A DNA stretch of 28,488 nucleotides from Hofstenia miamia. Its lineage: Eukaryota; Xenacoelomorpha; Acoela; Hofsteniidae. A model generated the notes under the pieces. That model saw nothing but the letters and a program-made list of their open reading frames with translations. It was not told the DNA's origin and did no database searches. This document shows positions 8,857 through 18,365 of this stretch, piece after piece (the first letter of the stretch is position 1; each line of letters starts with the position of its first letter). The DNA lies in contig CABFPE010000020.1 of assembly GCA_900660155.1 (NCBI GenBank), positions 2,391,546 to 2,420,033 of the forward strand, in the 5' to 3' direction. The position numbers were made by a program, and so were the translations under genes.

Positions 8857-10530
8857 GTAAGTTACATGCTTACTTTTTAAACTATGCATTCCGTTTGGAC
8901 GGGAAATGAACTAATCTAACAAAGCCATTAACTGCAGCCTTTAGAGATTTTAGATAATAATTCATAACCTCTAAATTTAATATATTCAAAATATTATATG
9001 ATTTCAGTCCGTATTTTACAACAACAACAAAAATATTTTGTTTTTAAGGGAAAAATAATGTGAGCCCCGTTTTAAATATCTTCATTAGTTCGTGAGTTGT
9101 AAACGCTTAAACATTGTTTGAGGAAGGCATCATAGATTTTGAAAAATTCCTACCGGAAATAAGGTAAACAATTTTGAAGTTGTAATTGTTAGCAACCTCA
9201 GTTCCAGATGATTCGAGTAACCTTACAGTGTTTTACCTCATGTGTTAGTTTACTATATAATAAAGTTGTAAATCAAATTGAAAAATACAGAAGTTGATCA
9301 TCTGCCGTATTTGCAAAATTAGTCGGATGATTTGATAACAAGCAAATTCGACGGCAAAATTTTTAACCGAGTCGTTAAAAGAGCTCGCTGGAAACGAGGA
9401 CATGTCTAGTAAGTTTTCGGAATTTTGAAAGCGAGGAATGGCTATCAGAATAATTTTGTTAATAGTGAATGCAATTTTATCAACACCAAATCAAGTATTT
9501 TTTAAAATCAGTTGAAGATGTGGTCACCTACAAGTCATCGGAAAAAATGATTTGGAATTTATTCAGATCTCCGGTGACTTATTTATGAAAATAGTAAGTA
9601 AAATCGGACCCAACACAGCCCCCTCCACAAGTTACAAGAAGAAACGCGGATTCAGCGTTATTTGCCAAATTTCTTAGATCGATTAGTAAGATATGATCTT
9701 AGTGAAATCAGAAGATCCAAAAGTTTGAAGTTTTTAATAAGGCCTGTGGAACCTTGCCAATGCCTTTAATGAAGTAGCATTTCATATTATGAGTTGTTTT
9801 AGCATGTTTGCATATAAAATGGAGCTGACCAAGAACTGTGTAGTCTTGAAATATTCTTCACAAAGCAATAAGTAGTTCATTATTTCCAGTTAAACTATGG
9901 CCTAAGAATATTTAGATAATTATCGCTTGAACAGAAAGCTTTGATCATGTGAGAAAAGGGAACAGCAGCATATGTTGAAAGAAAAGAGGATGGAATATTA
10001 TCGGAACTACAATCACTAGATGATAAAGCTTTCTACTGTTCAATAATATTATTCATAGTAATGATTTGGGTTTCGTCTTGAGAAAACGGACATCCGGAAA
10101 TTTTATAAACGTGATGAGGGCAGGGATACAAAGTAAAGATTGATTTTGTGCCCTGCCTTGATTACTAGCACCAATATAAATCAGTTCGTCTTAATTGTCA
10201 GGCTGATTTTAGTAATTGTTTTTTCGCTTTTTGTATCTTCTGTTTCATCATTGATTGCTGTGAAGTTTTTCATTGTTCTCTTCAATCTTACAAATACCCG
10301 ATTATGAATATAGTATATACTAAAGTACATTACAGTTATTCCATTTTAAAATGATCGACTGAGGTTTCTGTTGTATGTCTAAGTTAAATACGGGCGTAAA
10401 TTTGATTGAACTTCACACCACGCGCCTTGAATTTAGCTGACATTATTTTTTGCTTTAGCTACTTAATTTTGATTATTATTTTAGTTAGGTATATATCACG
10501 TCTTTTATGATAAAATTTGCTTCCTTTTAG
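8857..10530. other. Probable intron, nothing recognised
   Basis: This 1.67-kb stretch begins with GTAAGT and ends with TTGCTTCCTTTTAG. The part from about 9120 to 10020 is less extremely AT-rich than its surroundings and may be an old inserted element, but no protein motif could be read in any frame. An imperfect inverted repeat (AGGGCAGGG at 10117-10125 with CCCTGCCT at 10151-10158) could form a hairpin. Confidence 0.45.
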
Positions 10531-10692
10531 AATGAATTAGATAGGCAATTGTTCTCACCGCCAGAATTGCCTCCGAGAAACCCATCAATGACGGATTCCA
10601 GTTTTGAAAAAGAATCCTCAAATACAGTATCAGATAGTGGCGTTTATTCTCAAATTCACATGCAACCCCTCCCAGTGTCTAATTCTAATGCA
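10531..10692 (+). CDS. Phase-0 exon with SH3- and SH2-ligand-like motifs
   Basis: Exactly 54 codons lie between the acceptor TTGCTTCCTTTTAG and the donor GTAAGT at 10693, phase 0 on both sides. The in-frame TAG of the acceptor itself stops upstream reading. The protein starts NELDRQLF and contains SPPELPPRNPS, a class of PxxPxR-like SH3 ligand. A serine/threonine- and acid-rich stretch follows, then SDSGVYSQIHM, a tyrosine in a YxxI context resembling SH2-binding or ITIM-like motifs. A proline segment, QPLPVSNSNA, completes it. The composition is that of a disordered signalling tail. It is flanked by exons 8791-8856 and 11269-11316 in compatible phase. The specific family is not recognised. 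Confidence 0.6.
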
Positions 10693-11268
10693 GTAAGTAT
10701 ACTAATTTCCTATAGTATTTATCATTTTTTAAGGTGTTCAATTTTGTAGTTTCCCTATTATTTAGCCTATATCTTTCCTGGAAAATATCACTCATTGATA
10801 AATGTAAAAAATTGATGCAACATCAAGCTATTGATTTCGATTCGTTTTTTAGCTTGCGTGGTTCTAGAAAATTTTATGCGGGGTGGATCCAATTTTTTTT
10901 TAAAATTATTTGCAAGTTATACAATGCAATGATTTGAGATTCTCTACATCACTTGATATTTCTACACATGAGCGCTAGTCATTTATGATGCATTTTATTT
11001 AAGGGTGAGCAGAAACTTTTTTGAAACATTAAAAATTATGTTTTATTTCAATTTTGACATAAAATATTTGTAATTTCATATATATATTTTTTAGTTTTTG
11101 AAGAGGGGACGACCGTTCTCCCCTCTCCTAACACTGCGTCTGATATTTAAAGCAGAAGCTACTCAATTAGTTTGTATTGCATCCGAATAAATTAACATAA
11201 ATTTTAAAGATAAAACCGAATTGTAAAATATAGTATTTTGATTTCACTGTTTATTTCCTTTTATTTAG
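10693..11268. other. Probable intron
   Basis: Starts GTAAGT and ends in a long pyrimidine tract with TTTTATTTAG. No internal feature was recognised, apart from a short C-rich patch (GACCGTTCTCCCCTCTCC near 11110). Confidence 0.45.
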
Positions 11269-11316
11269 GATGTGTATGAAGTTGGAAAACTTAACTTAAG
11301 AAATGTTAAATTATGA
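11269..11316 (+). CDS. Terminal exon of the tyrosine/proline-rich gene
   Basis: After the acceptor TTCCTTTTATTTAG, the phase-0 reading gives DVYEVGKLNLRNVKL and then TGA at 11314-11316. It continues the phase of the 10531-10692 exon and adds a further tyrosine motif (VYEV). The short basic C-terminus ends the protein. AATAAA occurs at 12263-12268, so a 3' UTR of about 950 bases is possible but unproven. The three-exon chain encodes about 91 residues of C-terminal tail. Confidence 0.5.
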   Translation, partial: DVYEVGKLNLRNVKL

Positions 11317-12388
11317 AATTCGCCAGTCTTCAGCTTGTGTGTCTTCTCGCCCATTCCTTTGAACGTTTTTCATAAAGAATAGTGTTTTTGTTGAATTTTT
11401 CCAGAATTATTTATTTCGAGTAGTCCAAGTATTTCGCACTTGTCAATTACAAAGCATACATTCAATTGCTATGATGGATTGATGTCAGTATTTTATATTG
11501 CATAAAGCATTCAGTGATGATTTTCTTAGAATTTGTATAGATTGGTATAAATTTGCTAATGTTGTTTCATGACATCAATTTTTATGCTGTTATCTTTCAT
11601 TCCAACATTGATTTTGAGCATTTCGAAAAATATATGCTTTGTCTCGCTATTTTGATTTAAAATTTTCGTTACTCCATTAATGATTTGGCAATGTAAGATT
11701 ATTATTATTCGATCTAACTACCAAGTTATTTGTAGAAGAGCATTCAAAACTGGTTTTGTTTTTGAAAATGTTCATTGAAATTTAGGATAGACTTATTATG
11801 CTTTAATCAATAAGAATTGACATATTCTTCAAAATCATTCATGTTGAATATTGTGCTACCTAGTCATATTTTTTACAACTCATTTGTATTTTTTGTAGTT
11901 TATTACATTTTTATTAGTTTTATTCTGTGTTATATTGTAGAAATATATTTTAATGTTGTTTAAATATGTTTATATTGATATTTTAATTTTAGCAAATGCA
12001 AAAAATGATCAAATCTAAAAATGAACCCAACACCATAATCAAGAAATATGTGAAATGTGAAAGAATTTTAATGTGAATGCAATAGTTATATTAATTTGCA
12101 GGCAAGCTTTTGTGCATTCAAATTCGGCTTCGGATAGCTTGTGATGAAAAGTTAGTTAGATTTCTCTCTAGAAATATGCAAACCAGATTGTTTACAAATT
12201 GAAATACATAATATAAATGAATAATAATTTAGAAAGCGTTTTTCAAAAATATAGATAGACATAATAAAATACCAATTTCTAAGAATATGACATCACATTA
12301 AGTTTTTAAAATTCTAATAAATGAAGTTAAATTGCTAAAGCTTGTGAGCAAGGCAATGATGGGGTCCCTTTATAAAATTTTTTGGCAA
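11317..12388. other. AT-rich 3' flank, possible 3' UTR
   Basis: No open frame of interest. AATAAA signals occur at 12263 and near 12315 on the plus strand and could end the gene above. The nearest other feature is the minus-strand retroelement starting at 12389. Confidence 0.35.
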
Positions 12389-13567
12389 TCACACTATACA
12401 AACTCTTATGCCCAATTCAACTGCATGGGCGGCTGATTCACATCCTTTCGGCACTCCATATCCAAGTTGCACATTCTTGTAGCTTGCAATACGTTCATTT
12501 TTTACTAAAAAGCCAGCACATTTAGACGCTAGCCGTCTGAAAGTGTTTCCCACGGCAATAGGTCGAACTCCTCCGTCCTTTTTATTCAAAGCAGTTAAAT
12601 TAGCCCCAAAAAACACTGGTCGCACACAAACAGGCACATTACCATGAAGAATGATATTTACAAAATCAGTTAGTTTTTGTATCAAAATTGATGCTATTTC
12701 GCCATTTTTTTCGTGGATAAGATCTTTCAAAATTTGGGGCTTCAAGCCGTCAGGGCCACCTGCAGAACCAGGAGGAAAAGAGTTAATATAATTTTTAACA
12801 GCCCCAAAATTTATTTCTGCAGAAGTTTCTAAATTTTTAAAAACCCTAACTGAATTTTTTTGAGGGTGCTTACTGAGGAGCTTGTTGTAAACATCCATGT
12901 TACACTCAGCAACAGAATCATCACTACTAATAATACGAACAGCCCCTTTAATATCACCACTTTCAATTTTGTTTGAAATCAGTCGATTTTGCGAAATATT
13001 TTTTGATTTCTTTGGCTTATGTTTGTTTAAAGTTTCATTAACATCCAGAGAGAAGGTGAAATTCTTTATTCTTTTATTCAAAATATTAGTTAAATTTGCT
13101 TTATTTTTTCCGGAACGCTCGGGTAATTTCAGTACCTTCTTAGATAAAGACATTAACTTTTGCCAATGTTCCTCAGAGTCGGGTGTTTTCAAAATATCGT
13201 TTAGGCATTTTATGAAAAGTTCAGCCAGGCATTTCCGAGAACCTTTTGGTACTCTATTTAAGGTGGGCACACGGTGTTTTATGAAGGTCAAAAAATTGTT
13301 ATTAATATTTGGTTCAGAAGTACTTAGCTTTGTAAGATGTGTTATCAGAGAGAGATCGGATAATTGCTGTGTGAGTCCCGTACTGCTCAGATCCAATGTT
13401 GGATTTGATGTGTGACTCTCGTACTGCCCAGAACTTATCTTTGTAGGATGTGTTGTCAGGGAGAGATCGGATAACTGCTGTGTTACATTATCATCTCTGC
13501 TTATTCTCTTTATAAAATTTCCATTTTCATCTAAACCAATTATTTCTTTTTTCTTTTTTGTTTTCAT
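12389..13567 (-). CDS. Reverse transcriptase ORF, N-terminal portion (truncated retroelement)
   Basis: A continuous 392-codon frame starts at a real ATG (13567). Residues 1-26 are lysine-rich and polar. Residues 29-80 hold an imperfect tandem repeat built on TQQLSDLSL (starts at residues 29 and 66, 37 residues apart). Residues 95-150 resemble the RVPKGSRKCLAEL-type segment upstream of RT in this family. The RT fingers follow, with PPGSAGGPDGLKPQ at 265-278 and LNKKDGGVRPIAVGNTFRRL at 327-346, then LGYGVPKGCESAAHAVELG near 368-386. In relatives the protein continues into the palm with the catalytic aspartates. Here it ends with IRVCIV and a stop, so the polymerase centre is missing and it cannot be active. 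I know this RPIAVG-type RT family from many invertebrate genomes, but its class is uncertain to me. The matching C-terminal part is at 21077-21664. Confidence 0.8.
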   Translation of the reverse strand: MKTKKKKEIIGLDENGNFIKRISRDDNVTQQLSDLSLTTHPTKISSGQYESHTSNPTLDLSSTGLTQQLSDLSLITHLTKLSTSEPNINNNFLTFIKHRVPTLNRVPKGSRKCLAELFIKCLNDILKTPDSEEHWQKLMSLSKKVLKLPERSGKNKANLTNILNKRIKNFTFSLDVNETLNKHKPKKSKNISQNRLISNKIESGDIKGAVRIISSDDSVAECNMDVYNKLLSKHPQKNSVRVFKNLETSAEINFGAVKNYINSFPPGSAGGPDGLKPQILKDLIHEKNGEIASILIQKLTDFVNIILHGNVPVCVRPVFFGANLTALNKKDGGVRPIAVGNTFRRLASKCAGFLVKNERIASYKNVQLGYGVPKGCESAAHAVELGIRVCIV

Positions 13568-14011
13568 ATTTATTCTATATCATAGCTATCTTTTGTGATG
13601 TAAAGATTTTCAAACCATATAAGTTCCCACTTATATTTATTGAAATTAGAAATTAGAATTAGAAATTATCTTTTCAGAATGAAACACATCAAACTGACTA
13701 AATTTATAAACTATAAAAAATTCTCTTCACTTGAAGAGTTATTTGCGGCATTTCACGGACGTGATAGCTCTGGTGTTGTCTTTTCTTTCATGTCGGTGTT
13801 TTGGTAAGGGTTGGAGACTTGGGAAGTAGATAATGCAAATAGGAAGCGGAGAAAATTTCTAGATTGATGAGGTTACAGCGCGAATGCTAGTATTTCTTGA
13901 AGAATCTGTTTGGAAAAATAAACGTAAATCTCCTATCAATATCTTTTTCAGGGGCTGGTAAACGTTCCCCTATTAATGAATCACTAAAATTATAAATCTG
14001 CTTTAACTTTA
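13568..14011. other. Spacer between two retroelement relics
   Basis: No coding motif seen. It contains CAGGGGCTGGTAAACG at about 13949, which resembles a CAG-type transposon end, but no partner terminus was found. Confidence 0.35.
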
Positions 14012-14725
14012 TCAATGGTTTATTGATATATTTAATGATGCTTTGTATATATTTTCATTCATAACAAATTTTGATCTCCAGTCTTCAATAACATAAAGTA
14101 AAACATCATTTGTAGTGGCACCTTTTTTGAAATACAACTGATGCTTAGATATTAATTCATTTTGTTCCATATATAGGTTAATTTGTTTGCAATATATTTT
14201 TTCAAATAATTTTTTGCGAAGATCTTTTCTTCATTTCTTATATATTGGTGCAAATTTAGCAATTTTTCTGCCCAACATGGATTAAATAAGTCACACAGAG
14301 GTCTCCTCAATAAGATACCTATAGCAATTTTCAACAACCAGTGAGAAAATTTACAATGACCTTTCGCTTTGTTCCAATTAATTTTCTTTGTTTCTTTGTA
14401 CATTTAGAATTCTACAAAGGTAATAAATCTTGGTTTTTTAAAGATCACCATGTTTTCTAATACTGCGATGCTTATTATAGAAATGTTTAAACTTTGTATT
14501 TACATTGTCGTTCATTCATTGTTTCACAAATTGTTCATTTAAAATATTATTGATTTCTTTGTCATTTGTACTACCTTCACCATTATCATTTAATATATAA
14601 GGAATTTTATTTACTTCTTTAAAATATACAAAATTTGAAATAAATAACAATTTTTGTTTAGAAAATACTTTTTCATTAACAGATTTTTGTAAACTGAGTA
14701 GTGTAGGAAGATGAGGGGAGAACAC
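14012..14725 (-). pseudogene. Decayed non-LTR (L2/CR1/jockey-like) RT relic
   Basis: Minus-strand fragments of a LINE ORF2 appear in the correct order but in different frames. From 14725 to 14516 there is a linker with IPYILNDNGEGSTNDKEINN and ILNEQFV, a typical pre-RT segment. From 14403 to 14152 come LLKIAIGILLRRPLCDLFN and then NEEKIFAKNYLKKYIANKL. From 14158 to 14012 comes ELISKHQLYFKKGATTNDVL followed by LYVIEDWRSKF, equivalent to the usual ISKHQxGFRKGHSTTxALL block. The YRPISxLP block and the catalytic palm motifs are absent or unreadable. Frameshifts occur between the segments. It is an inactive copy, and the clade is inferred from the motif style only. Confidence 0.7.
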
Positions 14726-15105
14726 ACTCTATCACTTTTTGGACACTCTGATTCACTGATGTCAAGGAGCAGTTTAATTAGAGACTCACATACTTGACAT
14801 TATTCCCAATTAATGGATTTTCAAGGAGGTGGTTAAATTAGTGATTTATGACATTTACTGGGTGAATCATTTTTGTGACATTTATGTGTTGTCTGATCTT
14901 TACAATGATTCATATACATGTTGGGGCCATTTTGGTTTACAATTGCATGCTTTGCTCTAGTGACTAATTTATGTGGCTAATTTCAATACATGTTTCTTGT
15001 TAATATACCTGGCTACATCACACATTATGCATGCTTACACATGTTTGTATAATGCATTGGGTTTACGTCGCATTTGTGATAATTCATTGCTGGCTAATAT
15101 ATCCA
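14726..15105. other. AT-rich, nothing recognised
   Basis: No gene found. Short phrases such as GACATTTATG and GGGGCCATTTTGG resemble phrases near 27500-27680, which may reflect a shared dispersed repeat, but the similarity is weak by eye. Confidence 0.3.
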
Positions 15106-15340
15106 TAAAAATTCCTAATGTTTCAACTACTTACAAGGTTAATGTACAATGTTTAATTCGGAAATCATTACATGTAAAAGGCCACACACGTTTTCAAAAT
15201 GCTGTGTACACTCGTGTTATTATTACTTCCTAATCTATCCATAAAAATTCCTCACGTTTCAATTGATTACTGGGGTCAATGTACAATGTTTAACATGTTT
15301 TGTGAATCTTACTTTACATGCAAAGGCTACATATTGTTTT
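15106..15340 (+). repeat. Imperfect two-copy direct repeat, about 130-bp period
   Basis: ATCCATAAAAATTCCTAATG (from about 15102) recurs as ATCCATAAAAATTCCTCACG (from about 15236). Both are followed by similar sequence ending in CAATGTACAATGTTTAA or AATGTACAATGTTTAA. Downstream similarity continues weakly (ACATGTAAAAGGC versus ACATGCAAAGGC). Confidence 0.6.
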
Positions 15341-16019
15341 TGTTAATATATACAATTTTCCTATTGTAAAAATTTCATTCATTTTGATGATATTCAAACA
15401 TAAAAAAACGAGAAACATTTTGTTACATGCATAATACACAATATAAACAAGCTACCTTTGGGAATAAGTAAACACAGGGGGTTACGCATTAAAGCAAGTT
15501 AACATTACATACACGTGAAATATAGACTTACACATTAAAATCAAAACATGGTTTTGTGCATAAAGACGTAATTTTGCTTCCTAAAAATTATACATGCAAT
15601 CGTATTAATATAGTTTATACAGACACACACACATGCATTTCAATATACAATATTATTATATATTAGTCTTACACTGCGATCTTCTCTCTTTTCGTTTCTT
15701 TTGGTGTATATGGATTTTCATGACTCTGCATGACATATTAATGAATGATTCTTTCATAATTTTTTTTCTATATCTAATACATGTAAAATGCTTTAATATG
15801 CAGTTCTGCTTATGAATATAACCAGGCATAGACATCATATTAAAATGTGGTAAGTTCTTTATGAGTTTAAAAAAGGTCAATATAGTATTTAAAATGACAA
15901 GCTGTCTTTGGAAAAGAATAGATTTTGAAATGTAGTTCTTAGTTCTAGAAGAATTTTTCTTTGAAGCATTTAGTGCCCATTTTAATTGGATATCAAGTTT
16001 CCTAAAAAAACAATCTTTT
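15341..16019. other. AT-rich, no confident gene
   Basis: A long minus-strand frame (15656-16309) crosses this segment. Its upstream half is antisense to the LINE at 16020 and its downstream half has no recognised motif. The LINE similarity begins abruptly near 16020, as expected for a 5'-truncated insertion. Confidence 0.35.
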
Positions 16020-16429
16020 ATGTCAGGCGTTATAGAGAATGATTCGGTTAGGATACTGTGGGACTTTAACATACAGACAAGCAAGGTAATAGAAGCACAG
16101 AGGCCAGACATAGTAGTGGTAGACAAAGAGAAAATATTGGGAACACTGATAGACATAGCAGTACCAAAGGACAGAAATGTAGAAAGCAAGGAGAAAAAGA
16201 AGATAGATAAGTACAGAGAGTTAGCAGAGGAAATAGAAAGGCTGTGGAAGTTAAAGAAAGTTGAAGTAGTCCCGGTAGTTGTAGGAGCACTAGGAGCAGT
16301 AAGAAGCATAAGAGATACTTGGAGGAGCTGGGAGTACCAAAGTGGGGAAGAGCAGTAGCACAGAAGGCAGCATTGTTAGGAACAGCTAGAGTCCTGAGGA
16401 AAGCTCTCAGACTCCCTGGGAACTGGTGA
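16020..16429 (+). mobile_element. 5'-truncated LINE-type retroelement, C-terminal ORF end
   Basis: The frame from 16020 reads ENDSVRILWDFNIQTSKVIE, then RPDIVVVDKEK, LIDIAVPKDRNV and ELAEEIERLWKLKKVEVVPV. This is a well-known C-terminal region of invertebrate and fish non-LTR retroelement proteins. The RPDIVV...LIDIAVP pattern resembles a PD-(D/E)xK nuclease-like core. After GALGAV a frameshift near 16300 moves the rest to another frame, where EELGVPKWGRAVAQKAALLG and ARVLRKALRLPGNW end at a TGA at 16427-16429. About 55 bases of 3' tail (CCCCGAGCTGAGAGGGATACC and onward) precede a (TA)n tract. The reverse transcriptase domain is absent, consistent with 5' truncation. Inactive. Confidence 0.8.
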
Positions 16430-16486
16430 GTTCCCCGAGCTGAGAGGGATACCAGCATGAAGCTGTGAGAAGAAATGAATAATGAT

Positions 16487-16611
16487 TATATATATATATA
16501 TATATATATATATANNNNNNNNNNNNNNNNNNNNNNNNNNNNNNNNNNNNNNNNNNNNNNNNNNNNNNNNNNNNNNNNNNNNNNNNNNNNNNNNNNNNNA
16601 TATATATATAT
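16487..16611. repeat. (TA)n tract with an 85-base assembly gap
   Basis: TA dinucleotides run from 16487 to 16514, then N from 16515 to 16599, then AT dinucleotides from 16600 to 16611. The gap length may be nominal. The tract directly follows the 3' tail of the LINE at 16020-16429. Confidence 0.95.
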
Positions 16612-17114
16612 TGGTTAAATTTAACTTTTGCTTGCAAGGGAATGCGCAAGCTTTGTATTGCTAGTATTTTTGTCTGCCCTCATTTCAGCATTTTTGCTTC
16701 AGTTTGTAGAACTTTGTCAACTACAAAAAATTTATCATATATTTTCTATGAATTTGCAATGAACATGTTTTAGTGGTGGAGAGTGGCGGCAGAATTGAAT
16801 TTTTATTAGAGGGTGGCTCAACTCAAAACTTAAACAGCATGAGGTGATTATTATTTCATGTCACGATTTTGTCAAGCAGTTATTTAAGCCACTGATATAA
16901 TGGCTAATCTTTTAAACCACTGGTTGCTAACGCAAATTTCACATGTCAAACGTTCAATTTTTGAATTAAGAAAACCAAGTAAGCAAGAAGCAATCAAAAT
17001 CAGTAGATCCAAAATATAAAACTATGAAATGCAAACCAAAATATAAAAATGAATGAAAAAAACAATGTGAATAAACAATGAAAATACACCTATATTACAA
17101 AAATAAGCAATGTG
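16612..17114. other. AT-rich, nothing firm
   Basis: AGTGGTGGAGAGTGGCGGC near 16773 is GC-richer and resembles a hAT-type end lacking its first C. It could mark the 3' terminus of the hAT relic at 17115-17502. No matching target duplication was found. Confidence 0.3.
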
Positions 17115-17502
17115 TCACTCATTATTAATAAAAATTTTCGCTACTTCATGTTTTAGCATAGCCAGTAGATCTTGATAAATTTTCAATATCATCAAATTGC
17201 TTAGGCGACCCTGGCCCATAATAGCCTTTAGATAACTCTTGATGTAGCGCAAAGATGAAAACGAGCATTCACCAGTATAAGTTGCAAGCAGCAATATTAA
17301 GTATAACTTGATTAAATTATGAATCTAGGATACATTATCTTAGCACCAGCAATTTCATTCATAAACTGTTGTACAGTTGCAATGACGTAACTGAATGAAT
17401 GAATTTTTTGTTTGATTTCATGGAATTATAAACTGACATGAAGCTTTTGAAAATTTTAAATTCATTTTCTAAAGCATTTACATCAGAAAAACATTTATTG
17501 CA
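17115..17502 (-). pseudogene. hAT transposase relic, C-terminal dimerisation region
   Basis: The minus strand reads LLLATYTGECSFSSLRYIKS followed by YLKAIMGQGRLSNLMILKIY and a stop at 17115. This matches the hAT C-terminal dimerisation region, where relatives have ATxxSERSFSxLRxIKTYLRSTMxxxRL. Upstream in other frames are FMNEIAGAKIMYPRF and, at about 17502-17400, CNKCFSDVNALENEF, the weakly conserved part before it. At least two frameshifts or stops separate these. No catalytic RNase H-like motifs are left, so it is inactive. It is the only hAT coding remnant seen in this window. Confidence 0.8.
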
Positions 17503-18365
17503 TGTCGAAAAAATATATTTTATTTTTTATACTAATTTTAATGTACTCTAAATATTAAGTAGAGCGCCCACTGCACCCGTCCTCCAACCTGATGCTGGGC
17601 CGTGCATTATAATTGAATTATTCCAATCTTTTAAGGTTCTTAAACCGATCATAAACATTATGTCCCATAGAAATTTGAATTAAGAAATTTTGAATTTCCA
17701 ACAGTTCATTAGGATCAATTAAAATGCGTATTTTACAGACGAATTCTCACTTTACCAAAAAGAAACAGAATTACTTCACACTGACTCCTAAATAGCTCAG
17801 TGAAAAGGAACACCATAAAATCAGAACAAATTGTTACCATATATCAAGAAATTATTTACATGTTTGGCAGCCATTCAGTGGCGATGTTGTTGATTGCTGA
17901 TAAAATCAAACTGCTTACGTCTTTCATGGTTAATTTTGATTTCTCTAAAAACTAGGATATAATCAGAACTTAACTAAACATAATTGCATTTATTTTACAT
18001 TTAGTGTATTAACTGGTTACGTTTTTAATGGCGCAATAAACAGTTATTGAGATAAAACTTGCAATAATTATAATAAAAACAAAATATACATTGAAATTCA
18101 CGTTTTTATACAATGTAGAATGTATTTGGCAGCTCTATTGCATCAATTGAAGGAAAATCATGACAATATCATTTTATCATTCTGAAAAGCATCTGAATAT
18201 TTGAAACACAAGTATACATTAGCATAGTGCCAAATCGTGAGCAAATTGTTAATTAATGGACAATGGAATTTGATTTATTGATGATCATGCTAACAGTGTT
18301 GCAGCAAAATTTGCACGCATTAAACTTGCACATTAAATGAACATACAAAAACAATTTCAGCCAAT
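17503..18365. other. AT-rich, nothing recognised
   Basis: A short GC-richer patch (AGAGCGCCCACTGCACCCG near 17560-17580) resembles transposon-end sequence and may belong to the hAT relic on its left. Otherwise no gene or repeat was found before the satellite. Confidence 0.35.

Noticed and set aside
12897..13415. 172-codon plus-strand frame
   Set aside because: Antisense to the recognised reverse transcriptase ORF.
13945..13990. CAGGGGCTGGTAAACG as a hAT element end
   Set aside because: No partner terminus or 8-bp target duplication was found.
15656..16309. 217-codon minus-strand open frame
   Set aside because: Its N-terminal half is antisense to the LINE C-terminal ORF at 16020-16429, and the rest has no motif. 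Reading the plus strand explains the conserved part.
16066..16458. 130-codon leucine-rich minus-strand frame
   Set aside because: Antisense shadow of the same LINE fragment; the leucine and serine bias comes from the purine-rich sense strand.
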